64,000 nucleotides of DNA from NCBI RefSeq assembly GCF_902686445.1, contig NC_062228.1, positions 66,630,648 through 66,694,647 on the forward strand. The letters run 5' to 3'. The position numbers and the translations under genes are program-made. Below, piece by piece: positions 1-21,465 of this stretch. Source of the stretch: Sciurus carolinensis (taxonomy: Eukaryota; Chordata; Mammalia; Rodentia; Sciuridae). Positions within the stretch are counted from its first letter, which is position 1. Every line of letters begins with the position of its first letter. The notes beneath the pieces are model-generated. The model did not search any database. It saw only the letters and a list, made by a program, of their open reading frames with translations, and was not told the origin of the DNA.

Positions 1-22
1 TGACAAAAGAAGTGAAAAACTG

Positions 23-1166
<1,144 letters not shown>

Positions 1167-1229
1167 AAAAGAAGTGAAAAACTGACACTGTTACAACAGG
1201 GGCTTTCAAAACCTGATCAGTGAAAAAAG

Positions 1230-2420
1230 TCAGACATAAGAACCCACGTGTGGTGATTCCATCTGTGCAAGTGTCCAGACAGGCAAAGGGGACACCTCGG
1301 TGGGTGCCAGGGGCCGGAGCCCCAGGTAACGCCCGCGTACACACGTGGCGTCGACACTTGCAGGACCGCTTCCCTCTCCTGGCACCCAGCCACAGGCACA
1401 CCTGGGGCTTCCTGCACTGATACGGGCGGAGTCACACTGCCGCACAAACCTGGAGTGTCCCCTGCACTGCAGAAGGGCCATGTCACACTTCGTCACACGC
1501 GCCTGGGTGTGCCCTGCGAACCTGGGCAGTGTCAGACACAGGACGCTTCTTCCAGCGCACGCACGGCGAAACTCTCTGCCAGAGACCCCCGAGGTCACCC
1601 CGTCCCGGGCCCCACTTGACTCCTGTGACTTCGACAGCGCGTATACCCAACCAGGGCGGCTCCCGCGCACGGCGCCCGCCTCCCGCCGCCCGCCGCCCGC
1701 CGCTACCTGAAGGAGCCACCGCACTTCCTCCAGACCTCACTCCCAGGAGGCCCCGGGCGCCGCGAGCCGTGACACACTTCCGCTAAACCTCACTACCACT
1801 CCCGCCCCAGGAGGTCCCGCGCGCCGGGAGCCGGGAGCCGGGGGGTCCCTCTGCCCCCGGGGAGCGAAACTTGGCGCCCGACCTCACGTCCAGAAACGTC
1901 CTACGTAGCTCCTCTTGTCTCCTTCAAGTGCAAATAAAACCCACGCTTTTTGCCAACCCATTGAGTTGGCCTCAATCTAGAAAGGATCCTTAAAAAAAAA
2001 AATTAAAAAAAAAACTGGACATTTTTCTTGTGAACCAGGCAGTTTTCCGAGATGCCTGTGCAGTTGGGCGGGCGCGGCGGCAGGCGCCTGGCCCGGCACC
2101 CGGCAGGCCGCAGCGGGAGGAGGCGTGGGTCCGAGTCTGTCGGCCGGGCGACGTGGCGCTTCTCGGGGAACCGGGAAGAGTTGAAAATGGCACTTGGTGT
2201 TCACGCGTGCTGGGTAATGAACGCAGGCCCTTTCACGCGTGCCACCGTGGGCCACCCCAGCTCGTGACAGTCCCTACCCTCGGCTGGGAATCGCACATGC
2301 AGCACATGCCACGGAGGCCGCTTGAGTGCCCCAGGCAAAGGGCAGACCCTCCACGCGACGGACCTGCCGAGGAAGCCGCGGGGTGCCCAGTGGCTTGGTG
2401 AAGACCGGGTCACCTGTCAA
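1230..2420 (-). promoter_or_regulatory. CpG island, possible promoter of a minus-strand gene (ZSCAN22 by synteny)
   Basis: The stretch is GC- and CpG-rich, densest at 1540-1870 and 2040-2370, with ETS-like CACTTCC sites near 1731 and 1771. On the minus strand a good splice donor (TTCAG|GTAGCG) lies at 1707/1706, so a noncoding first exon could run from about 1850 down to 1707 and splice out of the window to the left. Several overlapping open frames of 85-164 codons exist on both strands, as expected of CpG-rich DNA, and none shows a domain. In human the next gene downstream of ZNF8 on the same strand is ZSCAN22, so its promoter is the best guess. That is inference from gene order only. Confidence 0.4.
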
Positions 2421-2862
2421 ACCACAGCTGCATGGTCGCAAGCGTCCCCTTAAAAGGCCCTCGCCTCTACTTACCTTTGGGCCAGCAGCACCAGTAGAAA
2501 TCTCTGTAGCGAAACGTAAATACGGCAAGTGAAAAGTGACCAGTGACGGGGGAATGGACATGACTTAAAATTTACATCAAAGTAGTTATTCAGGCTCAGT
2601 GGCTACCATATCGGACAGTGAATTCTGGAAGATTTCATATCGCATCTTCTTGATTTTCAGGATAGATGCAAATTTCTTCCCACTCACCTTTTGTAGGAAT
2701 ACTGTGAACACCTTGGAGGAAGTGCAGATACACCATGGAAACTGGATACTTTGCTGTTGGCCACAACTTGTGCTGGCACCTCTCATAATTTGTGCTGATA
2801 CAGGGAATTAGATAAATTAACTTGGAAATTTGCGTTACAACCACTTTTTATCTCTCTCCCTA

Positions 2863-2940
2863 CAGTGCTGGGGATTGACCCCAGGGCCTTGCACTTCCTA
2901 GGCAAGGGTGCTCCACCATAGGGCCACAGCCCGAACCCCA
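2863..2940 (-). mobile_element. ID-type SINE, old and antisense
   Basis: The sequence contains the antisense ID signature (gtgctggggattgaccccagg, then a degenerate gcaagg...ctccaccat...cacagccc). It is diverged from the younger copies in the window and lacks a clear tail. Confidence 0.7.
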
Positions 2941-5149
2941 CTCCTACAACCACCTTTCATATCCGGTATCCTCAGGAGTTAGAGGCTATTTTACACTCAG
3001 TCGGTCTTGTTACACAAACACACACAGGTAGACAGGTAACCTGTAAGACACAGCAGTCCCTGCTCTTGCAAACATGGGGACGGGGAGGCAGACAGTAAAC
3101 CTGCAAATTATAAAAATTTGAGAGAAGGTTTTTGTTAAATTTATTTTTGTAACGTAATACTTTTACAGGTTTCAAAATTCCAAAAATATAAAGACACAGA
3201 GTGAGAATTATTCCTCCTCTGGCCCCCACTGCTCCCCAGTGTGTCTATCCTTTCAGAGACTGTGCGAGCAGCAGATTCCTCTTTAAGCAAATGGAAGCAC
3301 ACCAGGTGCACACCGTGCTTGCTTCCACTCTGGCCCATGTTGGTGTGAAAGGACTGACCCCGCCTGGACAGCTGTGGTCCCTCACTAACCGCTCTCCACG
3401 GTGCATGTGGAGGTTGCTGTGAGACCAGCAGCATAGTAGATGGTGCGGGATGGGCCTGGTACTCGGGGCTCAGTGGCCAACTGGACTGCCCCGGGTGCTC
3501 CCACGCCCGAGACACCGGGCAGGGCAAACAGTGGGGCACATTGTTAGGATCCCCTGAAAGGCGGCTTTACAAGCTGCATGAACTTCTCTGTAGGGAAAAA
3601 GCTCAAAATATAATGAGTGCCTGTTAGGAGGGAGCCAGGAGGATTTCGGGTTCCTGCATGAAGTCACTACATTTGATTTGATGGACACTATGTTTACATG
3701 TATACATATTTCAATAAAAACTTCAAGGAAAAATAGAAAATCTATGTGGTGATACTATTTGTAGATGGTTAAAGTATGAAGATTTTTTTAAACGAATTTT
3801 CACTTGTTAAAAACTTTCTGTGCATTTTCCAAGTCTGGCTACAGAGGACTGAGTTACTCTCACATACAGATAAAACCATGAATTTCCCCTAGTTTTCAGT
3901 AATTTCCCCTGAGGAGTTTGTCTATTTCAAAACATTAAGGAAATGGGAAGGAACATTGCACCTGGACAAGAACTGAGGATAAACTGAGATGCTCATTTCC
4001 ACTGCCCATTCCTCTGCCAGTTTGTTCCCATCTCACTCAGAGGGTCCCCTATCTGCCACCCCCAGCTCCTCCCCTCAGGATGTGACTTTGGGGCCAAGGT
4101 GAAGGGAAAGGGTGGCCCATGCCCGGCCTCAGAGCCCTGGACGTGTCCTGGCTGCCGGTGTCCCTGCCCTGGAGGGAGGAGCCTTCCTCTGCACCCACGC
4201 TCCACACGGGGCAGTAAGGACAGAAAGGTCCAGGTGAGGCCTGTTGCCAGGCTGCGTCACATCCTGCTGCCTCACCTGCAGAGGCCACGCCTCCTCCGAG
4301 GGCTGTCCTGGGGGGCTGGGGTGGACAAAGCAAACAGACCCGAGATGCCTGCAGGGCGCTTGTGAGGATGGGGAGGAGCACAGTGGGATGGCACGCGTCC
4401 ACCAAAGCAACAGGCAGGCTGGGTTCCCGAGCTGACCGCACACGCTTTGGAGCTGCCCAATGGCAGGCTGCTTGGGCCTGGAGTTCAGAACACCCAGAAG
4501 CACCAGAGGCTCCGGTGTGGGGTGGGAGACAAAGCCATGGTGTAGATAAGGCCCACCATCCCGTCTACCGTGGGACCCTGATGCTTGGGAGGGCGAGGGG
4601 AAAGCTGGAGCCCTGAAGAGGCTGTGAGTCCCAGAGGCCGAGGTGGAGAGCTGCAGGGTCAGCAGGCCGGAGGTCTGGGTGCAGAGGCAATGCCCGCGGC
4701 CCCATTAGGGGCTCGGCAGCTTCTGTGCAGCAGAGGTCAGAGGGTCTGGGCAGGAGCTGGCACCGCCGGAGTGGGAACACTGGAGCCGGGGTGCCGCCGA
4801 TCCAGCACCCCCTGCCCACGACCTGTCCACCAGATTAGAAACGCTAAGTGGGCTGTGACTCCGTCTTGGGGGACAGTGTCATATCGAACACGCAGCCGAG
4901 GCTCCCAGGAAAGGCTTTGCTTTGAAGCTCCATCAGAGATGAGTGTTGGCCTGTTCTCCCCGGACACTTCCAGTCTCAACAACAGGCGTGATGCCTGGGG
5001 TTTCAGCGCTTTCTGAGCCCATGAGGGAAAGGCTGCAAGAACTGCAGAGCACCCTGGCTCTGCCCTGGCCGAGTGGCTGAAGTTGGTCCCTAAACAAAGC
5101 CCACTTGTTCTGGCCACTGTTGACTGGGTGCTGACACTAAACTGAGTCC
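2941..5149. other. Non-genic stretch, nothing identified
   Basis: About 2.2 kb downstream of ZNF8 with moderate GC and many short open frames (longest about 164 codons, near 4737-5231 on the minus strand). None has a recognisable domain, low-complexity signature or splice context. An A/T-rich patch at 3660-3960 includes an AATAAA-like sequence. No gene can be supported. Confidence 0.5.
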
Positions 5150-5300
5150 ACCATTTCCTACCCCTGGACCTGCACTGGTTACTCCAGTTGCAGCAGCTGG
5201 TCATTTCTGCCCTGTGACTAGTTTTCCTCATCTGTAAAATGCAACGACTTCACAGAACTATCACAGGCCAAGCTGGTAGCTATGTAAACGCTCACAGTGA
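5150..5300 (+). mobile_element. MIR SINE fragment
   Basis: The core phrase tttcctcatctgtaaaatg at 5222-5240 and the preceding gtgactagt context match the sense strand of the ancient mammalian MIR element. It is diverged and lacks clear ends. Confidence 0.6.
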
Positions 5301-7476
5301 ACCAGCAAGTGGCCCGGGGCAAGGGATGACCACAGAGTCACTGTGAGTTCAGAGGTGGGAAGAGGAACAGGAGGACATCCCCCGAGGGAGAGCCCAGTGC
5401 AGGGAAGGACCCCAAGGCCAGGTCGGGGTCCTACCTCTGGTGACAGACCTAAGGTTGATCCAGAGCATCAAAGAAGCCAGGCTGCCCTACAGAAACCCCA
5501 CCAGGTGGCCTTCCCAGCATCTGAGGAACAAGGGGTGGCGGGAATCTCGGGGACAGTGTGTGCTGCCGCCCAATCACCCTGCGTAGTGGGATTCTCCCAG
5601 GGAGACCGCTCTGCCCGCTCTGTACCCAGGTGATCCAACAGTGCTCCTGCAGTTTATGGTTGGGGACCAGTTTTCACACATGGAGATGGTCATGATCCCT
5701 CCTCCCACCGGCCACTGTGCCTTCACAGCGGCGATGGGCGATCCCCGTGGAGGAACCGCCTGCCTGGAGCCAGGGCAGCGCGTGCCCAGTCCTGCAGGCT
5801 AGGCAGGGGCTGTGGCCAGGGCACATGGGCAGGCCAAAGCTGGTCTCCCTTAGGCCAAAGAGCAGGCTGACACCTTGGGCAAGTACAAGCCTGGTGCTGG
5901 GCAACAGGAAAGACCAGCCGTGAGGCACGTGTTCTTTTTGTGTCAGGAACTGTGCGATGAGGGTCAGAAACCCCTGATCTCTTCAGGACACTTGCAGGGT
6001 GGCAACATGAAGTCTCCCATGCTGGACTTTAAATGGTCATGCCAGAATGTTCTGATTCCCATGAAAACAAAGCCGAGCTCTTCCTGCATTCACAGCGGAG
6101 GGAAGGTCTTCCAATGGTCTCCAGCAGAGGCCCCGGACAAGGTGGGAAGAGCTGCGGGCAGGCGGAGTCACGTGGTGACTGCAGGCCCTCGCAGGACAAA
6201 TCGGGTTATTCTGTTTCCTTTCTAACAAATAAAAGATTAAATAAAAATGGCACGATTAAAGAGATTTAAGAAAGAAAAACTAACCAAATGCACTGAGTAG
6301 ATCTTGTTTAGATTATGATTAGAGTAGAACAAAATCTATGAGGCAATAAAACAAGTGAAAATCCGATATTCCACAACATCTGTTTAGGAATGACATTAAC
6401 AATACAGTTTTATTTGACATTCAACAAAATTTTATCATTTTCTTGTTTCAACACAGACATTAGGTAAAATGAACTTTCTTTCCTTTACTGCAATGGCCAG
6501 GGGAAGGATACAGTGACCTTGGGGCACCGCCCTGCTTCAAACTCAGAGCCAGCTGCGTGCAAACCCTCAGGGCAAACATCAACATGGCTGAAAAGCCAAA
6601 ACCTTAGGATGATCATATAAACATGACTTTGTCCTTGTGATCAACATGGTCAGCTTGGTGTACCTTGACACTCCCTGCCTTTTAGAAATATATTCAGAAA
6701 TAGAGACAAAATGTTTTCTGGGACAACATGATTCAGGGTAGGAAAGGGACGTGATGGTGGGTGGGGCACAGTGGAAACATGTCATTCCTGTTTCAAAACA
6801 GCAAACGCTAAAAGGTCACTCAGGAGAGTGGTGGATTCTCCACACTCTTCACAGCAAGTTCAAATACTGCAAAACGGTGGAGGCGTCACCGACACTGCAC
6901 TGCATGTTAAGTAGCCGACGACTCCATCTGATAAGGCCGGCTGGTTACTACTGGGTGGGCTCGACGGACACTGGGTGGAAGAGCCTTTGCTGAGCAGCAT
7001 CCTTGGCTTTGACCCAGCCGCAGCGCCTGCTTCCCCAGTCACGGCCAGCAGAACACCTGCGGCTGTACTTGTCTCCGGTGCTGAGGCTGTGGTCTCCAGG
7101 CAGGTGCCATCCCAGAGGTGTGGGCCTCTGCGGATGACCTCAGGGTGTGGCTGGAATGTGGGCAAAAGCCATGTGTGCTGCCATGACTGAAGAACCGGCC
7201 TGCTGCCCAGGCGGGTAGGTGAGGAACCAGCTGCAGGATGCTGAATGAGGCTGACTAGACTTCAGACAGGCCCTAACTGTGAGCACTTTGACTTTAGTTT
7301 CCCAGAACTGCAACATTTTGTTTTTTTCCAAAACTTCTGCAAGAGTTATTCGCTACTATGGCACAGGAATGCCCCTCACTGGATTTGCTGAGGCCAACAG
7401 CGAACCCCACACCCGCCTCGAATGAGGGGCTACCGCCCCAGGTCCCCGCCTAACGGGCCACACAGCAGCATGGCAA
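5301..7476. other. Non-genic stretch downstream of ZNF8
   Basis: No domain-bearing frame is visible. The part at 6210-6480 is AT-rich and contains AATAAA-type hexamers on both strands (for example near 6401 on the minus strand), so it could hold a distal polyadenylation site of ZNF8, but nothing decides this. Short frames of up to about 115 codons have no family signature. Confidence 0.45.
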
Positions 7477-7575
7477 GATCCCACGCGGACTCATGCGCTA
7501 TTCTACTGTGAAGACTTCATTCCATCCTGTACAAACAGGCACATGCTGACTTGTGCACAGTACCCAAGGGTAGGT

Positions 7576-7581
7576 TTTATT
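7576..7581 (-). terminator. ZNF8: Candidate ZNF8 poly(A) signal, duplicated copy
   Basis: AATAAA on the minus strand, 118 bases further downstream, in the equivalent place of duplication copy 1. It would give a second 3' end about 118 bases longer. Confidence 0.4.
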
Positions 7582-7693
7582 ATGGGGAATTCGATCCCAC
7601 GCGGACTCACGCGCGCTATTCTACTGTGAAGACTTCATTCCATCCTGTACAAATAGGCACATGCTGACTTGTGCACAGTACCCGCGGGTAGGT

Positions 7694-7699
7694 TTTATT
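7694..7699 (-). terminator. ZNF8: Candidate ZNF8 poly(A) signal, proximal
   Basis: Plus-strand tttatt reads AATAAA on the gene strand, about 190 bases after the ZNF8 stop codon. It lies in copy 2 of the tandem duplication. It is the first canonical hexamer met downstream of the stop in the part examined. Confidence 0.5.
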
Positions 7700-7892
7700 A
7701 TGGGGACTCGTTTCAGGGAAATGGGGGGATCATCGCCAGGTACCGGCTTGACAGATTCTGGAGCCACCAACCTCAGGTGTCTGAAAGCCGAAGGTTGCCC
7801 TCAGCACCTACGCCCACCCTCTCACCAGGAACGCGCTGGCACACTTACCACATTCCTGCACCCGTGGTCCAGGGGCTGCCCGAGTTTCTCTC

Positions 7893-17429
<9,537 letters not shown>

Positions 17430-17521
17430 CCTGGCCGAAGGATCGAGCACCCGAGCCCGAGGCGACCCCAAGCCAGAGAGACGCCCCCAGCAAGACGACC
17501 ACCCCACCAGCCGCCCGCGGG

Positions 17522-17533
17522 ACAATGGCGGCC
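17522..17533 (+). promoter_or_regulatory. YY1-like motif
   Basis: acaatggcggcc matches the AANATGGCGGC consensus and lies about 93 bases upstream of the ZNF8 start codon. Confidence 0.55.
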
Positions 17534-17550
17534 ACGCCTGTGACGCTGTG

Positions 17551-17569
17551 ACTACAACTCCCAGAAGGC
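17551..17569 (+). promoter_or_regulatory. ZNF143/THAP11 (SBS-type) motif
   Basis: actacaactcccagaaggc matches the ACTACAATTCCCAGAATGC consensus of many housekeeping promoters at most positions. It is on the strand opposite ZNF8. Confidence 0.65.
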
Positions 17570-17593
17570 CACGCGGCGCGGCGCCGAGCCGGA

Positions 17594-17693
17594 CCAATGG
17601 GAACCGCCGCAAGCCAGGCCTTCGGCCAATGGGAGCGTCCGGTCCCCGCCACGCGACCAATGGGAGGCCCCGCCCGTCGGGCCTTCGGCCAAT
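17594..17693 (+). promoter_or_regulatory. Array of four evenly spaced CCAAT (NF-Y) boxes
   Basis: CCAATGGG occurs at 17594, 17626, 17657 and 17689 (start of CCAAT), so spacings are 32, 31 and 32 bases. Orientation is the same in all. Two of the four sit in a repeated context, aggccttcggccaatggg or gggccttcggccaatggg, so the array grew by duplication. Spacing of 31-33 bases is typical of cooperating NF-Y sites. Confidence 0.8.
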
Positions 17694-18424
17694 GGGGGCG
17701 TCGCTGTCGCTCCGGATTGACTCTGAGGCGGCCGCGGTAGCAGGGTCTGCGCAATGGCTGGCCGGCCGGCGGGAAGTCGGGGCAGCCCTTCATGCTGCAG
17801 GCGCGCACGCCGTTGCACTCGAAGATGCTTACCTGCGTCGAGTTTGCACCGACACCCGGGTCTGGTCGATGCCCTGGACTTTGGGGCTGGTGTCCGAAGG
17901 GGCGCTGACCGCATGGCTTCTCCACGTGAAGCGACCCTTCCGTGGCGAGTCTGTTCTGTGGGTCTCCTGGAATCCATCAGCGGTTCACTGAAACAAGGAC
18001 GTCCACCAGGACGGACCCGAACCAGGACACACATGGCTTCCGGCGGAGAGCCAGCTCGCGGCGAGAGGGGAACCGGGACCCGCGGGCCCCAGCGGCGGCC
18101 TGCGGCGCGGGGACGGACACGAGCCCGGCCTTCCGCAAGGCCCCGCACGAGGGCACCTGTCTCCCTCGCGAGCCCCGCGCGCCCTCCGGGTCTGCGGGGC
18201 GTCCGCAGCGCCGGCCCCGCGCGGTGGCGCGCGCGGAACGGCCGGGCAGGAAGGCGGCGGCCGAGAGCCCCGCCTGCCTCTCTGAGGCTTGCGTGCTCCC
18301 TTGTCCCCCCGAGTCTCAGGAGAGACTCTGAGTTTTCCCGAGGCTGCAGGAGGAGTGATATTGTAACCAGATTAAAATCCTAAACAGCTGCGATTAAAAA
18401 AGTGTTCGTGCCGGTGGTCGATAT

Positions 18425-18560
18425 GGAGTATTTATTTATTTTCGGTACCGGGGACTGAACCCAGGGGCACTTAACCTCTGAGCCACGTCCTCAGCCCTTT
18501 TTCCTATTTAATTTAGAGGCAGGGTCTCACTGAGTTACTTAGGGCCTCGCTGAATGGATA
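18425..18560 (-). mobile_element. Composite SINE fragment, antisense
   Basis: cggtaccggggactgaaccc, then cttaacctctgagccac, then ggcagggtctcactgagttac. Antisense orientation, truncated. Confidence 0.8.
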
Positions 18561-18749
18561 AGTCCTACCTGTGTCTACTTGATCCTTTGTTGCTTATATA
18601 AATTTCCCAGGTTACCAGTGAGGGGAATCAGAAATCCAGGTCCTCGCTGATTGGATTGCTGCCTAACGGTGAGCCAGTGACATGACCAAGAGGATCAGGG
18701 AACTCAGGAGTCAGTAGTAGATCACAGGCTAAGTGGGTGAGACGGGGGC

Positions 18750-18960
18750 TCTCATTGGGGTGGGGGCACCTGGGATTGAACCCAGGGTGCTTAACTACTG
18801 AGTCACCCCCAGCCCTTTTTATATTTTATTTAAAGACAGGGTCTCACTAGGTTGTTTACAGCCTGAATTGCTGAGGTTGGTTTCAAACCTGTGATCCTCC
18901 TGCCTCAACCTCCCCAGCAACAGGATTACAGGCGTGTACCACCACACCTGGCAGAAATCA
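18750..18960 (-). mobile_element. Composite ID/B1-like SINE, antisense
   Basis: gggattgaacccagggtgc, then agacagggtctcactaggttg, then atcctcctgcctcaacctcc and ggattacaggcgtgtaccacc. It is a complete dimer. Confidence 0.88.
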
Positions 18961-19034
18961 GTCTCGTTAGTGTTGCAGTAATTTCGCTAGGGGTCTATTT
19001 GTAGCAAGTATTGTCTACCCTAACTCAAAAGCCA

Positions 19035-19240
19035 ATGAGAACCAGGTGTGGTGGCGCTCACCTGTAGTTTCACGGCTCCAAGGGGGAAGGATCTGGAGTT
19101 CAAAGCCAGCCTCAGCAACTTAGGCCCTGAGTAACTCAGTGAGACCATGTCTCTAAATAAAATTCAGAGGCCTGAGTATGTGGCTCAGTGGTTAAGCCCC
19201 ACTGGATTCACTCCCCAGTACAAAAAGCAAAAATAAACAA
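19035..19240 (+). mobile_element. Composite B1-like/ID SINE
   Basis: accaggtgtggtggcgctcac, then gttcaaagccagcctcagc, then gtatgtggctcagtggttaagc and an A-rich tail. Confidence 0.88.
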
Positions 19241-19261
19241 CAACAAAAACAGCCAGTGAGA

Positions 19262-19400
19262 GTGGCTGGGGTTGTGGCTCAGTGGTAGAGCACTTGCCTT
19301 GCACAAGTGGGCCCCTGGGTCCCCTCCTCAGCACCACATAAAAATAAATAAAGGTATTGTGTCCATGTACAACTAAAAAAAAAGAAAGAAAAAGAGAAAA
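19262..19400 (+). mobile_element. ID SINE
   Basis: gtggctggggttgtggctcag, tggtagagcacttgccttgc, tcctcagcaccacataaaaa, then ggtattgtgtccatgtacaac and an A-rich tail. Confidence 0.9.
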
Positions 19401-19526
19401 AGAGCCAATGAGAAAGGAGAATTCCAGCTGTTCCTCCAAGCAAGTATAAACTGAACCTGCGGTGTGGTCTAGGATAGATGGTAATGCTTGATGTTACACA
19501 AATGGGAGTCAGCTTAAGCCAGAGGT

Positions 19527-19931
19527 TGTTGCGTCCAGCGGAACCGGTGCGGAGAGACACCACCAATCTTTAGTTCACAAGATTTATTGCGTCCTCCCTG
19601 TTTCTCTGTCTCCTTTGTTCTTTCCCTATCTTCCTTCTTCCTCTCTCTCCCTCTCTCCTCCCCCAGGCTCCTAGCTTATCAGCCAATTATAGCAAAGCTT
19701 TCTCTCACACAGGAAAGCATACATGGGAATGCCAGCATAACACTATATAAATCACGAGCTGTCCACGCGCGGCATGATATTAGATAGCCAATCCTAGAGC
19801 CTGGCGCTAATACGTCATAAATCTCCAAGGAACTAGTAAGCACGCAGCCTTTTTGGGTACTTCCTTATTTTGGTAGCCAGTGCCCTTTGGCTCACTGCCA
19901 GGCGCCATCTTGTCCAAGACGGCCCTCAACA
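19527..19931 (-). repeat. 3' LTR of the decayed provirus
   Basis: 405 bases with the same termini, the same TATA and AATAAA positions and the same AAGATGGCGCC motif. It is preceded on the minus strand by a purine-rich tract. Confidence 0.92.
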
Positions 19932-19950
19932 GGCTCCCCCTTTTTGTTAT
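19932..19950 (-). other. Polypurine tract next to the 3' LTR
   Basis: On the minus strand the sequence reads ATAACAAAAAGGGGGAGCC directly before the LTR, the expected plus-strand primer site. Confidence 0.75.
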
Positions 19951-20039
19951 AAAAAGAAAAGGACAGCGACTGTGCCTGTCTTAGGTGCCAGAGTCAGACC
20001 TTATCCTTACCTGTCATTGGGAGTGAAAGAGCTGTTGGC

Positions 20040-21020
20040 ATGCTTTGATCCCTGTTTTAGGTTGGTATTAAGTCCACCCTGTGCTTACCCGTTTGACTAC
20101 CAGCCCTGTAATTGGGAGAGCCAATCTGAGGATCAGAGCCTTGGTCCATGGCCATAAGGGCTTGCCATACCACTAAGGCTTGCTGTCTTTGATGCCTCCT
20201 TAGAGACAACAGATAGCTGAGCAGCAATAAGAACAGCAAGAACAACAATCCCATCATAGCAAAACTTCCCATCCATTGTTACCAAATTGTAGTGCTGACT
20301 ATAAGAAACTAATGGCTTCTGGCATACCTGGGACCTTGACCTGAGTACTATTTACCAAAAATATAAATTTCTTGATAGAGTAGTCAAATTAGTAAACTCT
20401 TTAGTCCATGTCCCATTAAGCATGCTTCCAAGCTGTTTGGACAGATTTGCAGCAGCAGTAATATTGGAATAGGGTATAGGGGTAACACATAGTGCTTGGG
20501 TGCACTAGACAGCCCATCTGTGTGGTAACAGTCAACATGTCCACTTATTCTTGAGTAAGTCCATTCTTTGGTTTAGAATCAGGATTCCCGTGGCGAGATG
20601 CGCATTGATGTTTTCCTGGGCTGTTAATGCTTCAGCAGTGGCTCGTGACAGGTTGTTGAGCACATGAGCAGTAGGAATAGCAGGTCCTAGGGCAAGTCCA
20701 GCAGCAGTGGCAGCAGCCGCAGCAGCCACCGCAGCAACAGCCATGGCTATAATGGCTGAGATACCAAAATCTCTTTTGCTCTCACGGGTAGGAAATTCCA
20801 CTCACTATGATTTAAGGTCACTGGGACTGGAATAAATTTAGGAATCCTGGCAATCACAGCCAGAGGAAATAATGAAGCATTCCAACAACTAGATACATAA
20901 CACTCTTGGTTAGCACAGTTAAGGACCTCAGTATCATTATCATTGTTATTAGTAATGTTAATATTAAACTTAGAACTCTTAGACAGAATGAGCACAAATG
21001 GAGACGTGACACACACAGGA
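20040..21020 (-). pseudogene. env remnant: transmembrane (TM) part of the decayed provirus
   Basis: Open pieces at 20532-21016 and 20057-20272 are separated by breaks. A basic ESKRD cleavage-like site precedes an alanine-rich hydrophobic stretch that looks like a fusion peptide, then a heptad-like helix region (ALTAQENINAHLATG). A later piece has a leucine-rich membrane span followed by a basic stop (SLRRHQR) and a short cytoplasmic tail. The surface subunit is largely absent, because integrase ends only about 450 bases upstream. The gene is dead. Confidence 0.75.
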
Positions 21021-21465
21021 GTAGGGGGGAAAGCCTGATAAAAGGAAGAGTAATTGGCCTCGCACCCTGTATAACTATAAACAGGTGAATACTTCCCTTT
21101 ATATAGGCTTGCTTTTGACTATACCTTTATTGAATGAGAGAGAGATTGCCTCCCTCTATCATGGCAGTTTCTGAGGTGGCTAACCAGAAGAAGCAAAAAC
21201 TACCTCTTAACTTGAAGTTTAGACTAGTAATAAGTGGCTTTACAGTGGAACCAGCTGGTAGGTAAGGGATACCTAGAAGTTCTGTACTAGGAAATAATTG
21301 AGGGAAAATTTGTGCACCATGAGTGATATATCCCCAAAAGATTTAGGAAGAGCTAACAACAGCAGGCTTACCACCACCACCATCATTTTGTGTTTCGGTG
21401 CCATTTTCTTTCTTATGGATAGTTTTTACCAAGTGCTCCGGGACCCAGATAGGTTGTTGTTGGTC

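Larger units (their letters stand above)
7477..7706 (-). repeat. Two-copy tandem duplication in the ZNF8 3'UTR
   Basis: Copy 1 (7477-7592) and copy 2 (7593-7706) both begin gatcccacgcggactca and end with ggttttattatgggga. By eye they differ at only about five substitutions and a 2-base indel, so the duplication is recent. Each copy carries an AATAAA hexamer on the ZNF8 strand, so the duplication copied a poly(A) signal. Confidence 0.85.

Noticed and set aside
1230..1724. 164-codon minus-strand frame in the left CpG island
   Set aside because: Other phases are open over the same bases; arginine/glycine-rich composition without a domain.
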